From Marsupella aquatica (Eukaryota > Marchantiophyta): a DNA stretch of 64,000 bases. Of the stretch, positions 49,416-58,733 are shown one piece after another. The position numbers and the translations under genes were made by a program. The DNA is taken from NCBI GenBank assembly GCA_973895155.1, contig OZ316895.1, forward strand, positions 8,060,001-8,124,000. The letters are read 5' to 3'. Position 1 is the first letter of the stretch. Every line of letters begins with the position of its first letter. The notes beneath the pieces are model-generated. The model was given only the letters and a program-made list of their open reading frames with translations, ran no database searches and was not told the DNA's origin.

Positions 49416-51380
49416 CTAATCAACCTCTTCTATCTTAGGACCCGCCGCCCCTCCTGAACCAGAGGGCACACCATCATCTGCACCACCATATGATGGAGGC
49501 GCATCAGCTGCACCGCCTGCTCCGCCTTGGTACATCTTCGCGATGATAGGATTGCAGATTCTTTCCAACTCTTTCTGCTTATCATCTAATTCGTCTGCCT
49601 CGGCGAGCTGGTTGCTATCAAGCCAACTAATGACACCCTCGACGGCGTCCTCGATTTTCTTCTTGTCAGCAGGACCCAAGCTGCTCGAAATCTTCTCATC
49701 TTTGATGGTATTCCTCATGTTGTAAGCATAATTTTCTAAGTTATTCTTAGCCTCCACCTTCTTCTGGTGCTCTTCATCTTCAGACCTGTACTTCTCGGCA
49801 TCTTGAACCATCTTCTCGATCTCATCTTTGCTCAACCTCCCCTTGTCGTTGGTGATGGTAATCTTATTCTTTTGACCAGTGGTCTTGTCCTCGGCAGAAA
49901 CATTCACAATACCATTGGCATCAATATCAAAAGTAACTGTAATCTGAGGCACCCCACGTGGAGCCGGGGGAATTCCCGACAGCTCGAACTTTCCAAGGAG
50001 ATTGTTATCCCTGGTCCTCGTTCGCTCACCCTCGTATACTTGAATCAACACACCAGGCTGATTGTCGGAATACGTAGAGAACACTTGTTCCTTCTTCGTT
50101 GGGACAGTCGTATTCCTGGGAATGAGGGTGGTCATCACACCGCCAGCAGTCTCAAGTCCCAAACTCAGAGGCGTTACATCGAGCAGTAGAAGATCTTGAA
50201 CCTTCTCGTTACCTTCGCCGCTCAGGATGGCTGCTTGTACGGCGGCACCATAAGCTACTGCCTCATCTGGATTGATACTCTTACACAATTCCTTCCCATT
50301 GAAGTAGTCCTGGAGAAGCTGCTGCACCTTCGGGATACGGGTCGACCCGCCAACGAGCACGACATCATGAATTTGGCTCTTATCCATTTTCGCATCACGT
50401 AGACACTTCTCCACTGGTTCCATGCATTTCCTGAACAAATCCATGTTCAGTTCTTCAAACCTGGCGCGCGTAATCGTGGTATAGAAGTCCATGCCCTCAT
50501 ATAAGGAATCGATTTCAATGGTGGTTTGCGCAGTTGAGGACAATGTCCGTTTAGCTCTCTCGGCAGCAGTTCTCAACCGGCGAAGTGCTCGAGGGTTGTT
50601 GCTAATATCCTTCTTGTACTTCCTCTTAAATTCCTGCACGAAGTGATTCACCAAGCGATTGTCGAAGTCCTCCCCGCCCAAATGGGTGTCTCCAGCGGTA
50701 GACTTGACTTCAAAAATACCTTCTTCAATAGTCAAAATGGACACATCGAAAGTGCCTCCACCGAGATCGAAGATCAAGACATTCTTCTCTCCCACACTAC
50801 TCGCTTTCTTATCGAGGCCGTAAGCGATAGCAGCGGCAGTCGGCTCGTTGATGATCCGAAGAACGTTAAGTCCCGCGATGACACCTGCATCCTTCGTTGC
50901 CTGTCTCTGCGAGTCATTGAAGTAGGCCGGTACAGTGACAACAGCATTCTTGATGGTAGTGCCGAGAAAAGCTTCGGCGATTTCCCTCATCTTGGTGAGG
51001 ACCATAGAAGAAATCTCCTCCCCCGAAAATTCCTTCTCTTCACCCTTGTACATCACACGGACAATTGGCTTGTCCGCAGGTCCAGGCGTGAGCTTAAACG
51101 GCCACAGCTTCATGTCAGCCTGCACTGACGGATCGCTGAACCTTCTCCCGATCAAACGCTTCGCGTCGAAGACAGTGTTGACGGGGTTCATCGCTACTTG
51201 GTTCTTCGCCGCATCTCCAATCAGACGCTCGGTATCCGTGAACGCCACATACGAAGGTGTGGTTCGGTTGCCCTGGTCGTTGGCAATAATCTCGACCCGA
51301 TCATGCTGCCAAACTCCCACGCAGCTGTAAGTCGTTCCCAGATCGATGCCGATAGCCGGTCCCTCCCCTTTCTCAGCCAT
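49416..51380 (-). CDS. HSP70: Cytosolic heat-shock protein 70 (intronless)
   Basis: An ATP-dependent chaperone that refolds clients with J-proteins and nucleotide-exchange factors. The single open frame of 654 residues is the usual length (about 650). Visible features are the first HSP70 signature [13 protein letters not shown] (from residue 12), the second [13 protein letters not shown] (about 207-219), the third [16 protein letters not shown] (about 341-356), the linker [14 protein letters not shown] before the substrate-binding domain, and a Gly-rich tail ending EEVD. EEVD marks the cytosolic/nuclear form, which binds TPR co-chaperones. There is no transit peptide or ER-retention signal. 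Lack of introns is typical of strongly heat-inducible members, and heat-shock elements plus a TATA box lie upstream. A J-protein relic is about 3 kb downstream and HSP20 genes are 7-10 kb upstream. Confidence 0.97.
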   Translation of the reverse strand: MAEKGEGPAIGIDLGTTYSCVGVWQHDRVEIIANDQGNRTTPSYVAFTDTERLIGDAAKNQVAMNPVNTVFDAKRLIGRRFSDPSVQADMKLWPFKLTPGPADKPIVRVMYKGEEKEFSGEEISSMVLTKMREIAEAFLGTTIKNAVVTVPAYFNDSQRQATKDAGVIAGLNVLRIINEPTAAAIAYGLDKKASSVGEKNVLIFDLGGGTFDVSILTIEEGIFEVKSTAGDTHLGGEDFDNRLVNHFVQEFKRKYKKDISNNPRALRRLRTAAERAKRTLSSTAQTTIEIDSLYEGMDFYTTITRARFEELNMDLFRKCMEPVEKCLRDAKMDKSQIHDVVLVGGSTRIPKVQQLLQDYFNGKELCKSINPDEAVAYGAAVQAAILSGEGNEKVQDLLLLDVTPLSLGLETAGGVMTTLIPRNTTVPTKKEQVFSTYSDNQPGVLIQVYEGERTRTRDNNLLGKFELSGIPPAPRGVPQITVTFDIDANGIVNVSAEDKTTGQKNKITITNDKGRLSKDEIEKMVQDAEKYRSEDEEHQKKVEAKNNLENYAYNMRNTIKDEKISSSLGPADKKKIEDAVEGVISWLDSNQLAEADELDDKQKELERICNPIIAKMYQGGAGGAADAPPSYGGADDGVPSGSGGAAGPKIEEVD

Positions 51381-51629
51381 CTCGTCCTTCTAGCTCGTGC
51401 TCAAGACGCAAGTATCTTCTGCTACCTCGAAATCGAGAAGTCGATACACTCACTCTCAATCACGCTACACGAAGCGGAATGTCGAGCGACAAAATTGCTC
51501 TGGCTACAAACTAAATGCTCTCTCCAATGAACGACAGAATCACTCTGGCTAGAAACTACTAATCCTCGTTCCGAACGTCCGCACTCCAATCCGAATTCTG
51601 AATGCCACCTCCAGAGATGAGAAGGCGCA

Positions 51630-51637
51630 CTTATACT
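51630..51637 (-). promoter_or_regulatory. TATA box of HSP70
   Basis: Minus-strand AGTATAAG about 250 bp upstream of the ATG. Transcription would start near 51600, giving a 5' UTR of about 220 nt, a normal length for plant HSP70 genes. The position relative to the heat-shock elements (100-230 bp further up) fits a heat-inducible promoter. Confidence 0.55.
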
Positions 51638-51729
51638 CTGCCCGGATTCGGCTCCACGAAAGCTCGGCCTGCCATGTCACCGCTGGGGATCCCTCTCCAA
51701 TTCCATCGCTGGGTCCAGTAGACTCATCT

Positions 51730-51737
51730 GAACCTTC
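51730..51737. promoter_or_regulatory. Heat-shock element GAAccTTC
   Basis: An inverted nGAAnnTTCn pair, with further TTCC triplets to the right (GAGTTCCTTCCTTC). It lies about 100 bp upstream of the HSP70 TATA box and is a likely heat-shock-factor site. Confidence 0.55.
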
Positions 51738-51817
51738 TACCGAGTTCCTTCCTTCACGGTTTGGACTCGATCATGCTGAGTGGGCGGGTCTCTACTACTC
51801 TAGAGTTCTCCGGGCGT

Positions 51818-51863
51818 TTCTCGAAGGCTCTGGGAGCATCGTGAAGTGGCTTCTCCGAGCTTC
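51818..51863. promoter_or_regulatory. Heat-shock element cluster upstream of HSP70
   Basis: TTCtcGAA at 51818-51825 is a perfect two-unit element. GAA at 51843, TTC at 51851 and TTC at 51861 (GAAgtggcTTCtccgagcTTC) add imperfectly spaced units. Together with 51730-51737 they form the kind of multi-site array used by heat-shock factors. Confidence 0.5.
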
Positions 51864-51909
51864 TGTCTGAGGGGACCGTAGCGAGGTAGCCTTTTTACCG
51901 TAGTAAGTG

Positions 51910-52440
51910 GCGTTTATTGTTTCGTTTTTTCGTTTCCTTTTCTTCCAATGACAATTCATGAAAACACGCACAAATTCCAAATTGAGCCAATATGCATTTT
52001 GCAATTCGGCTGACATCATCACGACATCGTTTAACTGTAGTTGGTTTGTTTCTTTTTCTGCGAATGACAATCGTGAAAACACATATAAAATTAAATTGAA
52101 CCAGTACGCATTTTACTGTGCTTGTGACATCATCACGATATTGTTTCGTTTTATCGTTTCCTTGTCTTCCAATGACAATTCATGAAAACAACCACAAATT
52201 CCAAATTGAGCCAATATGGATTTTGCTATTCGGCTGACATCATCACGACATCGTTTATCTGTAGTTGTTTTGTTTCTTTCTCTGCGAATGACAATTCATG
52301 AAAACACATTTAAATTCCAAATTGAACCAGTACGCATTTTACTATGCTTGTGACATCATCAGGACATTGTTTCCTTTTTTGTTTCCTTTTTCTGCCAATA
52401 AAAACCAATCATTCCAAATTGAACCAACACGCATTTCACT
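51910..52440 (+). repeat. Alternating ~116/108-bp tandem array upstream of HSP70
   Basis: The landmark 'aatgacaattcatgaaaaca' or a variant occurs at 51947, 52063, 52171 and 52287, with a diverged fifth copy near 52397. Spacings are 116, 108, 116 and 110. Odd units carry 'attgagccaatat…gctattcggctgacatcatcacgac' and even units 'attgaaccagtacgcattttact.tgcttgtgacatcatca'. The true repeat is therefore a dimer of about 224 bp. It begins roughly 50 bp beyond the last heat-shock motif. Confidence 0.9.
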
Positions 52441-53106
52441 AATTATGAGAGTGATGCTCGCATGGGCCGAGCCTGTGAACCATGCAACCCCATGGATCAT
52501 GACACCTTTTACTAGTGTACTCATTGACACTCTTCTCCCTTCCAAAAAGTTTTAATCTGCAAAGTTTGACCTTCAATATCTCCCTTTCTAACCAGCATGA
52601 TTGACATTTCTTGGGCTCATTAGAAGCTACTTGGAATAATATTTTCAATACCTCATATTGTCAAATGTCATTGAAAATATAATTGTCCCCATTGTCTTGT
52701 CACTTCTCTATGTAATCTGTCCTATAAGAGCAAATGGAGGGCTTGGGTGCAGTCCATCTGGGTTGCAAAAATATATCTGGTCCGTCTGCTAAAAGTGGAG
52801 ATCCATCTGAGCTTCAACTTCATTCCTCCCACTGCTCGTTTTAAAGGAGTCTAGACAAACTCCCCTTATTAGAGAATACGTGTCACCCATATGCACAATT
52901 TATGTGACTACGTATCAAGGTGAATGCCAAGCCATCTACTCGTTGGTGACCTCCTAAACCCTAAACTCCGGGATGTGAACCCCACACTAATCTGGAAATT
53001 CAAAGCACAAAGTGAGAGCTACACTTCACCCTGTCTGTGGCAGTCTATGTATATTATGATAGTTGCATCATAACTGTCCAATGATATTATCAAGGGATGT
53101 TGGAGG
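52441..53106. other. Intergenic, no gene recognised
   Basis: No frame longer than about 70 codons and no known motif. It runs up to the 3' LTR of the copia remnant. Confidence 0.5.
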
Positions 53107-53452
53107 TGTTGAGCATAGACGACATTCGTAACGGCAAGCCCATGAAACATCCAACGCACAATAGTCGACACAGAGAGATACGTGGTTCACCTCCACATGA
53201 GGCTACGTCCACGGGAACACACAAGAGCTTTACTGCACTCTAGACCGATCGGCCATACCAAGCATCCACAGCACAAGCTCTTCCTATCTCTCAACTAGCT
53301 CCGTAACAATGAGCCTAAGTTCCACCAGGGTCTGGCATCAGCCCTGGCTATATGCACACCAGCACTACCGCTAACATTAGCTAAGTCCTAACTCGAGTTA
53401 GACTAACTGTAGTTAGCTCATGAGTCACAAGACTAGACCGATATCTAACAAA
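53107..53452 (-). repeat. 3' LTR of the copia remnant
   Basis: 346 bp, reading TGTTGAGCATAG…ATATCTAACA on the plus strand. It is most similar to the solo LTR at 62448-62791, including 'gttccaccagggtctggcat' and the 'ggccgatcggcc'-type centre. Confidence 0.9.
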
Positions 53453-53453
53453 C

Positions 53454-53464
53454 TCCCCCTTGAC
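53454..53464 (-). other. Polypurine tract
   Basis: Minus-strand AAGGGGGAGTT lies directly before the LTR's TGTTAG. It is the expected primer site for plus-strand DNA synthesis and confirms which LTR is the 3' one. Confidence 0.8.
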
Positions 53465-53655
53465 TTGTCTTGGGGACTAGACTAAATGCTACCATATGGA
53501 ATTCTCAGCGGGAAGTTCTAGACAATCACCAAACCAGGTCTCCCCCTAAAAACCACAAGGGTTAACTAAGGGTTAACTAGAACTAAGCCGTAGTCTAACA
53601 GGAATGAGTAATCCATATACAAATAGTCACACCTTACTAAATAACTATACTTGCA

Positions 53656-53985
53656 CTACAACTGCAAAACCTGCAAAGTAGCACGGTGTCTTGAGAAACT
53701 CTCCAAAGGAATCACTTTGATAAAGGCATCAGTGGGATTGAGCTTTCCATCAATCTTGACTAGCTCAAAAGTTTTATCAGACACTGCTTGCCTGATAAAA
53801 TGGTACCTGATATCAATGTGCTTCACCCTGCTATCCATCACCTGGTTGGCAGCCAAGTGAAGAGCACTTTGACTATCACAGTTTAGAGTCATTTTGCCAT
53901 GCTCTAAACCCATCTCCGCGATCAACTTATCCAACCAAATTGCTTCCTTTGCTGCTTTTGCTGCTGCTTCTGCTGCTGCAACATA
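53656..53985 (-). pseudogene. Copia RNase H C-terminal fragment
   Basis: This frame remains open after the stop at 53986. It carries EAIWLDKLI-like wording (KEAIWLDKLIAEMG region), then NCDSQSALHLAANQ, VKHIDIRYHFIRQ and KLNPTDAFIKVIP, the conserved end of copia RNase H. It is part of the inactive element above, not a host gene. Confidence 0.88.
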
Positions 53986-54335
53986 CTATGCTTCTGTAGT
54001 AGATTGAGAAATGCACTTTTGCAAGGTAGATTTCCAACTGATACATCCTCCTCCAAGAGTGTATACAAACCCAGTTGTAGACCTCCTTGTATCCAGACAG
54101 CCTCCATAGTCAGAATCTACATAGCCAACTAACGTTCTATCTGATCTGACATCAAATAGTAATCCATCCCTTCACATACCTGAGAATCCATTTCACAGCT
54201 TCCCAGTGTATCTTCCCTGGATTTGACATGAATCTGCTAACCTTGCCCATCGCTAGGGCCAAGTCAGGCCTAGTACAAGTCATCAAATACATCAGACCCT
54301 GGGCCCTCACTCTTACTATATTAAGTGAACCCCCT

Positions 54336-55288
54336 TGAGAACAGACACCCCGTGTACCCCTTCTTAATATTTTTGTTCACAAAAAAAATCTCCTTGTTAA
54401 TGTAAAAATATTAAATTTTCTATTAAATTTTATCCTTTTGTAAATTATAATAGAGTTTTTCAAGGAATTGAAAACACCCTTGAATTTTTAAAATTGCAAA
54501 TATCATACTGAAATAGATGAGACTGCATAGGGGACTTGTATGGCTGTTACGCCCAATGTTCAGGATACATATTTTATATAGATGAACAAAATTAATACAC
54601 TACAAGAATAGTTCTTCCTATAGTATCCAAACAGGCATGCACTCTCCTCTTAGTGTTCGCAACAGTGCCTCTAAACTTCTGGTTTCATGAGTACTATATG
54701 TATAATCGAGGGATAATACTCCAAAGTCTGAACCAACTATAATAAACATTGGTTGAGCACCCGATACCCCCCTACACACGCAAACACATCTAGCCTCATA
54801 CCTGGCTGTTTGATTCAAGAGAATTCAAAAGTAATCTTGTCCTTCCATGTGGGGTTGATCCATGAATCCCCATCAATCCCAGATTCCCAACATTTACTCA
54901 ACTCCCGACTTAACTCCTAAACATGTGGGTAAACATGTCTACCCAAAACCATTTGTCCCACCATAAAGGGTCCCACAAAACTAAACTTGCCTTAAGACAA
55001 CAAATAATTAAATGTTTGATTTACTATATGAACACGTGTGCAAATGAGGTGATGACTGTATATGTCCCAACCATATAGTGACGCGTGTACTTGGCATTTT
55101 GGGTACCCTTGCGTAAGAATAATGTGACATGTATTTGATAAGAGCCTTATTACTAATATTGTGATAAATGTATATACAGGGATGTTGCCTACTTTAAAAA
55201 TTATTATAAAAATTTGTTTGTATTACATTAAAAATACCCTTGCGTTGTTCGCACGTCCTCCCTGTATTAGTAACGCTGAGGGCCCAGG
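54336..55288. other. AT-rich segment between copia pieces
   Basis: No retroelement coding sequence is recognisable. It separates the truncated pol from an LTR fragment in the same orientation, as if internal sequence had been deleted and replaced. No gene. Confidence 0.45.
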
Positions 55289-55493
55289 CGACCGGCCATA
55301 CCAAGCATTCACAGCACAAGCTCTCTCTATCTCTCAACTAGTTCCGTAACAATGAGCCTAAGTTCCACCAGGGTCTGGCATCAGCCCTAGCTTTATGCAC
55401 AACAGCACTACCGCTAACATTAGCTAAGTCCTAACCCAAGTTAGACTAACTGTGGTTAGCTCATGAGTCACAAGACTAGAGCAATATCTAACA
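55289..55493 (-). mobile_element. LTR fragment, same family, minus orientation
   Basis: 205 bp matching the left (LTR 5') part of 53107-53452, from 'cggccataccaagcattcac' to 'atatctaaca'. The other part is missing. It could be the broken 5' LTR of the same element or an independent fragment. Confidence 0.85.
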
Positions 55494-57181
55494 GAATCAC
55501 CGGTACTTTGTATTACCATGAATGTACTCATATTTGTCTTCCATGAAATTGTCCTAAATACCTTTAAAATTCACTTCATTTAATCTCTCTACTCTGACTC
55601 ATGTATCTATTCTAATGTGCAACTCTTCATCGTTCCAAATAGTTCAATACAAGAAGCTTACATAATCAAGGGGTCCTCGGACTAATTTATTTTTTGAGTT
55701 TAGAGACAGGTGATAATGTACTCAATTTTAAAAAATACCTTTCAATTTTGGGCTGAGCCCACATGGGGTCCTGGCCATCCAAACATTGCTTGAATAAGAT
55801 TCCTGATTGCCATTGAGTCTTAAGAAAACATTATATTTTTGTTAAAAAGGTCCAGACTTTGAACAGGTCCTAAATTTTATAGTTGTCTTTTAACCTCGTG
55901 TAATCAGAGTGACTTTGACATTGGGAAGGAAGGAGTATGTCCATAATGAAAGAGACTAACAATGAAAGGGACCAGGCTCAAATTGAAGGCGGGTGGTCCT
56001 CCCTTCTTTCCCAACATTGTCAGAAGGAATTATGCCACAAGGCTTGTGCTGTACTTATTTCATAATGTGAAAAGAAAAACAAAACAGTCACGTTTGGAGA
56101 TTTGTAGATCTCTAACTCTCAATGAAATTTGAAAATGTTAGCTAGGCTTACTGAAAAGATCTTTCCAAGCGTATTGTGCTGTACTTATTTCAAAATGTGA
56201 AAAGAAAAACAAATTTTGGAGATTTGTAGATCTCTAACTCTCAATGAAATTTGAAAATGTTAGCTAGGCTTACTGAAAAGATCTTTCCAAGCATACCCAA
56301 GAACATCATATGCCATTGGATATGGAGAGAGATAGTAAAATTCAAAGTAAGTTGTTGAAAAGACCTTTCCAACCGGCTTCTAGTGAGCCCCGGAAGAACA
56401 CATTCTGCTGGCTATAGAGGGAGATATTAAATCTCAAACTTGGCTCTCCAAAGCGTTTTGGAAACTAGGGTGTCCATGAGCAAACGTGTAAGAGGTGTCA
56501 AAGTCCATCGGGGTTGCATGGTTCACCAGCTCCATCTGAACACAATGCAAAACACAAACCCATATCACAATGAAAATCAGTGGAATTCACCTCTCCATAA
56601 TCCTTGATGAAAAAATAAACCAAAATGGCCAAAAATACAGTCACTTTGAAAGAAGTGTAGCTCACCTACTCCTCTAGAATATCCCCAAAACTACAATATA
56701 CTTGAATTTATGACTATCAAGTTGTTAGAATTAAACTCAAATTTTGGAAAATGTGGTCCGTGGGGGCTTAAACACCAACCTTGATGTGCATGGTGGCTTC
56801 AAATTCTAAGTAACCAGCTCCTAAAAAGACAATCCAGAATAACTTCTAGCAACGAAAATTCTCTGGAAAAAAACCCACTCAGAAAAAAAGCCCAATAAAA
56901 TTACTTGGTGGAAATTGACGAGTACCATAGATCGTTCCAAGTGTACGGCACACGTACATAGGATTAATGCAGTGACTCGATGTCCTCCATATGGCACCCA
57001 AAGGTGAGATCAGCAAGATTTCCCACTCACAGCACGACATGTCACCGATGGGTTGCTTCCAACTACCAAACTTCTCTCGACAGTTTACGAGCTACCCCCT
57101 AATCTATCACCCAATGTGTTCCCAATCCGGTCCTGAGTAAGTCCCCCATGCATGTACCGAAAGGGGCCCTCCATCAGATAC
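55494..57181. other. Intergenic, no gene recognised
   Basis: AT-rich sequence with no family recognised. It contains the 130-bp duplication listed next. 'gaaaagatctttccaa', or a close variant, recurs near 56152, 56274 and 56357. Confidence 0.45.
56046..56296 (+). repeat. 130-bp tandem duplication
   Basis: 'gtgctgtacttatttca.aat' starts at 56046 and 56176. The copies are nearly identical, except that the second lacks about nine bases ('cagtcacgt') and has one or two substitutions. Confidence 0.92.
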
Positions 57182-57720
57182 CAGTCGCTTGATCGCAGTC
57201 TTTGAGGTGTAATCGGTAATCCTGAAACGTACCGTAATTGGCAAACGGAGGACTCTCGTCAGGGTGTCTAGAAAATTGCACCGGCTGCTGGAGCGATGGT
57301 TCTGGATTGCAGTGTTTGAGGTGTAATCCTAAAATGTGCAGTCATTAGCAGACAGAGGTCTCTCTTCAGGCTGTCTAGTAAATTTTATCGGCTGATGGAG
57401 GGATGGTTCTGCCAGTTTGCACTGGGAGTGCCCCAGTCGGATCCAGAGTGTTCCAAGCTCGTGATCGTGTGAACCGTCACGTAGTTCTTGGGTACTGTCA
57501 TCTGCTGCCGCAGTCGCGTAATCCGCGTGATCGGAGTATTGGAGGTGTAAGTGTAATCAGCAAACGGAGGTCTCTCTTCAGGCTGTCTAGTCAATTCCAT
57601 CGGCTGCTGGAGAGATGGTTCCATAGTGTTCCAAGCTCATGATCGTGTGAACCATCTAGGAATTGGCAGTGTAGACTAGGTAGTTCTTGAATTGGGTACT
57701 GTAATCTGCCGCTTGAAAGG
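57182..57720 (+). repeat. Three diverged ~65-110 bp repeats upstream of HSP20 gene 1
   Basis: The block 'ggtctctcttcaggctgtct' through 'atcggctgctggag.gatgg' occurs at about 57247, 57356 and 57568. It is preceded each time by a 'ttggaggtgtaa'-like phrase. 'gtgttccaagctc.tgatcg' also occurs twice (57447, 57627). The repeat is more diverged than the other arrays, hence older. Confidence 0.75.
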
Positions 57721-57803
57721 GGCGTAAAGTTGGGTTACGCAGCTGTAATGCAAAGTGTCAATGATCCCAACCTCCAATAAAAGCAACAAGTTGGAGGGAA
57801 GTC

Positions 57804-57845
57804 CGGTAGACAGAACCGGTAGTTCGGTAGACAGAACCGGTACAG
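57804..57845 (+). repeat. Two 21-bp tandem units
   Basis: 'cggtagacagaaccggta' begins at 57804 and 57825. The unit itself contains the near-palindrome ACCGGT. It lies about 430 bp upstream of HSP20 gene 1. Confidence 0.9.
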
Positions 57846-57853
57846 CGGGTTTC

Positions 57854-57861
57854 TTCGAGAA
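57854..57861. promoter_or_regulatory. Heat-shock element TTCgaGAA upstream of HSP20 gene 1
   Basis: A perfect two-unit element within TTCTTCGAGAA, about 400 bp upstream of the ATG. It is somewhat distant for a small HSP promoter, unless the 5' UTR is long. No convincing TATA box was placed between. Confidence 0.4.
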
Positions 57862-58150
57862 AAGTCCAGTAGGCTCCACCTGACGAGAGACTCTTCGCAG
57901 GAAGTCCAGTGGACTCGATGACGGAAACTCCTCGTCTGATCCAGAAGGATCCAAAGCCGTAATGCAACACGGAAACAGTCGACTATACAGAGTTTTCCAG
58001 AGTATGGCGCATGGAGGCGAGGCAATGCCGAACCTTGCGCTGAACACTACAAATTCCCCCCTAGCCGGGCTGCGTATCACTCAAATTTCGTATTGCAATA
58101 CGCAAGCACGTTTCCAGCAGACTGCAGAGGAAATCTTAGAAGGGGATTGA

Positions 58151-58196
58151 GCAATAGAAGTCCTACATTTGCGATAGAAGTCCTACGTTTGCGATA
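58151..58196 (+). repeat. 20-bp tandem repeat in the HSP20 gene 1 leader or promoter
   Basis: gcaatagaagtcctacattt and gcgatagaagtcctacgttt follow each other at 58151 and 58171, and a partial third unit starts at 58191. They lie 60-105 bp upstream of the ATG, probably within the 5' UTR. Confidence 0.9.
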
Positions 58197-58256
58197 AGTG
58201 TCAAGCCTGCTTGTCCACTCTGATCTGAAATCCCGAATCTTATTGTCGTAGAAAGA

Positions 58257-58733
58257 ATGGCGCTATCTTCGCCCAAAAGCGGACGACACCACTCCGGACG
58301 CAACACTCTCTGGGATCCCTTCGTGTGGGAGAGCAGGTGGGATCCGTTCGACTTGGCTCACTTCTCGCCACCTCGTTCATTTAGTCATAGTGCTGGAGCC
58401 ATCGCCGGTACCAAAGTTGATTGGCGAGAAACAGACGACACGCACGTATTCAAAGCCGACCTCCCAGGACTGAAGAAGGAAGACATCAAAGTGGAAGTGG
58501 AAGACGATCGGGTACTTCAAATTAGCGGCGAGCTCAGCCACGAAGATGAAAAGAAAGGCGACAAATGGCACACTGTTGAACGCTCTCATGGCAAGTTCCT
58601 CCGCAGGTTCAAGCTGCCGGATAACGCCAACACAGAGTCTGCGAGCGCCAAAGTGGAGGATGGCGTACTCACTGTGACCATCCCTAAAACTCAAACCAAG
58701 TCACCAGAGAAGAGGGCGACTGAAGTCGCATAA
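58257..58733 (+). CDS. Small heat-shock protein HSP20, cytosolic class I-like (gene 1)
   Basis: An ATP-independent holdase that forms oligomers and keeps unfolded proteins refoldable for HSP70. It is intronless, 158 residues, the normal class I length. The N-terminal arm has WDPF twice (LWDPFVW, RWDPFDL), then an alpha-crystallin domain from about residue 50 (GTKVDWRETDDTHVFKADLP) to about 142. Consensus II is DLPGLKKEDIKVEV. Consensus I is P-x14-GVL (PDN…EDGVLTVTIPK). There is no transit or signal peptide. The C-terminus ends KRATEVA, where class I proteins normally carry an I/V-x-I/V motif. Here the first position is Thr, so the motif is weak. It is convergent with HSP20 gene 2. Confidence 0.95.
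   Translation: MALSSPKSGRHHSGRNTLWDPFVWESRWDPFDLAHFSPPRSFSHSAGAIAGTKVDWRETDDTHVFKADLPGLKKEDIKVEVEDDRVLQISGELSHEDEKKGDKWHTVERSHGKFLRRFKLPDNANTESASAKVEDGVLTVTIPKTQTKSPEKRATEVA

Larger units (their letters stand above)
53107..54335 (-). mobile_element. 5'-truncated copia retrotransposon: 3' LTR plus pol 3' end
   Basis: On the minus strand the order is the C-terminal end of the reverse transcriptase domain (TRPDLALAMGKVSRFM, about 54290-54230), the RNase H region (DTRRSTTGFVYTLGGG, then CISQSTTEA), a polypurine tract and the LTR at 53107-53452 (TG..CA ends). RT-RNase H lying directly before the LTR, and the motif wording, are copia-type. It is dead. There is a frameshift near 54165, and TTEAEYVA has become TTEA-stop-YVA at 53986-53988. 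Sequence left of about 54335 has no further pol. The LTR matches the solo LTRs at 9814, 17728 and 62448. Confidence 0.88.

Noticed and set aside
49543-51330. Several plus-strand frames opposite HSP70
   Set aside because: They are antisense shadows of the HSP70 codon pattern and match no family.
58377-58694. 105-codon minus-strand frame opposite HSP20 gene 1
   Set aside because: Antisense shadow of a strongly supported coding sequence.
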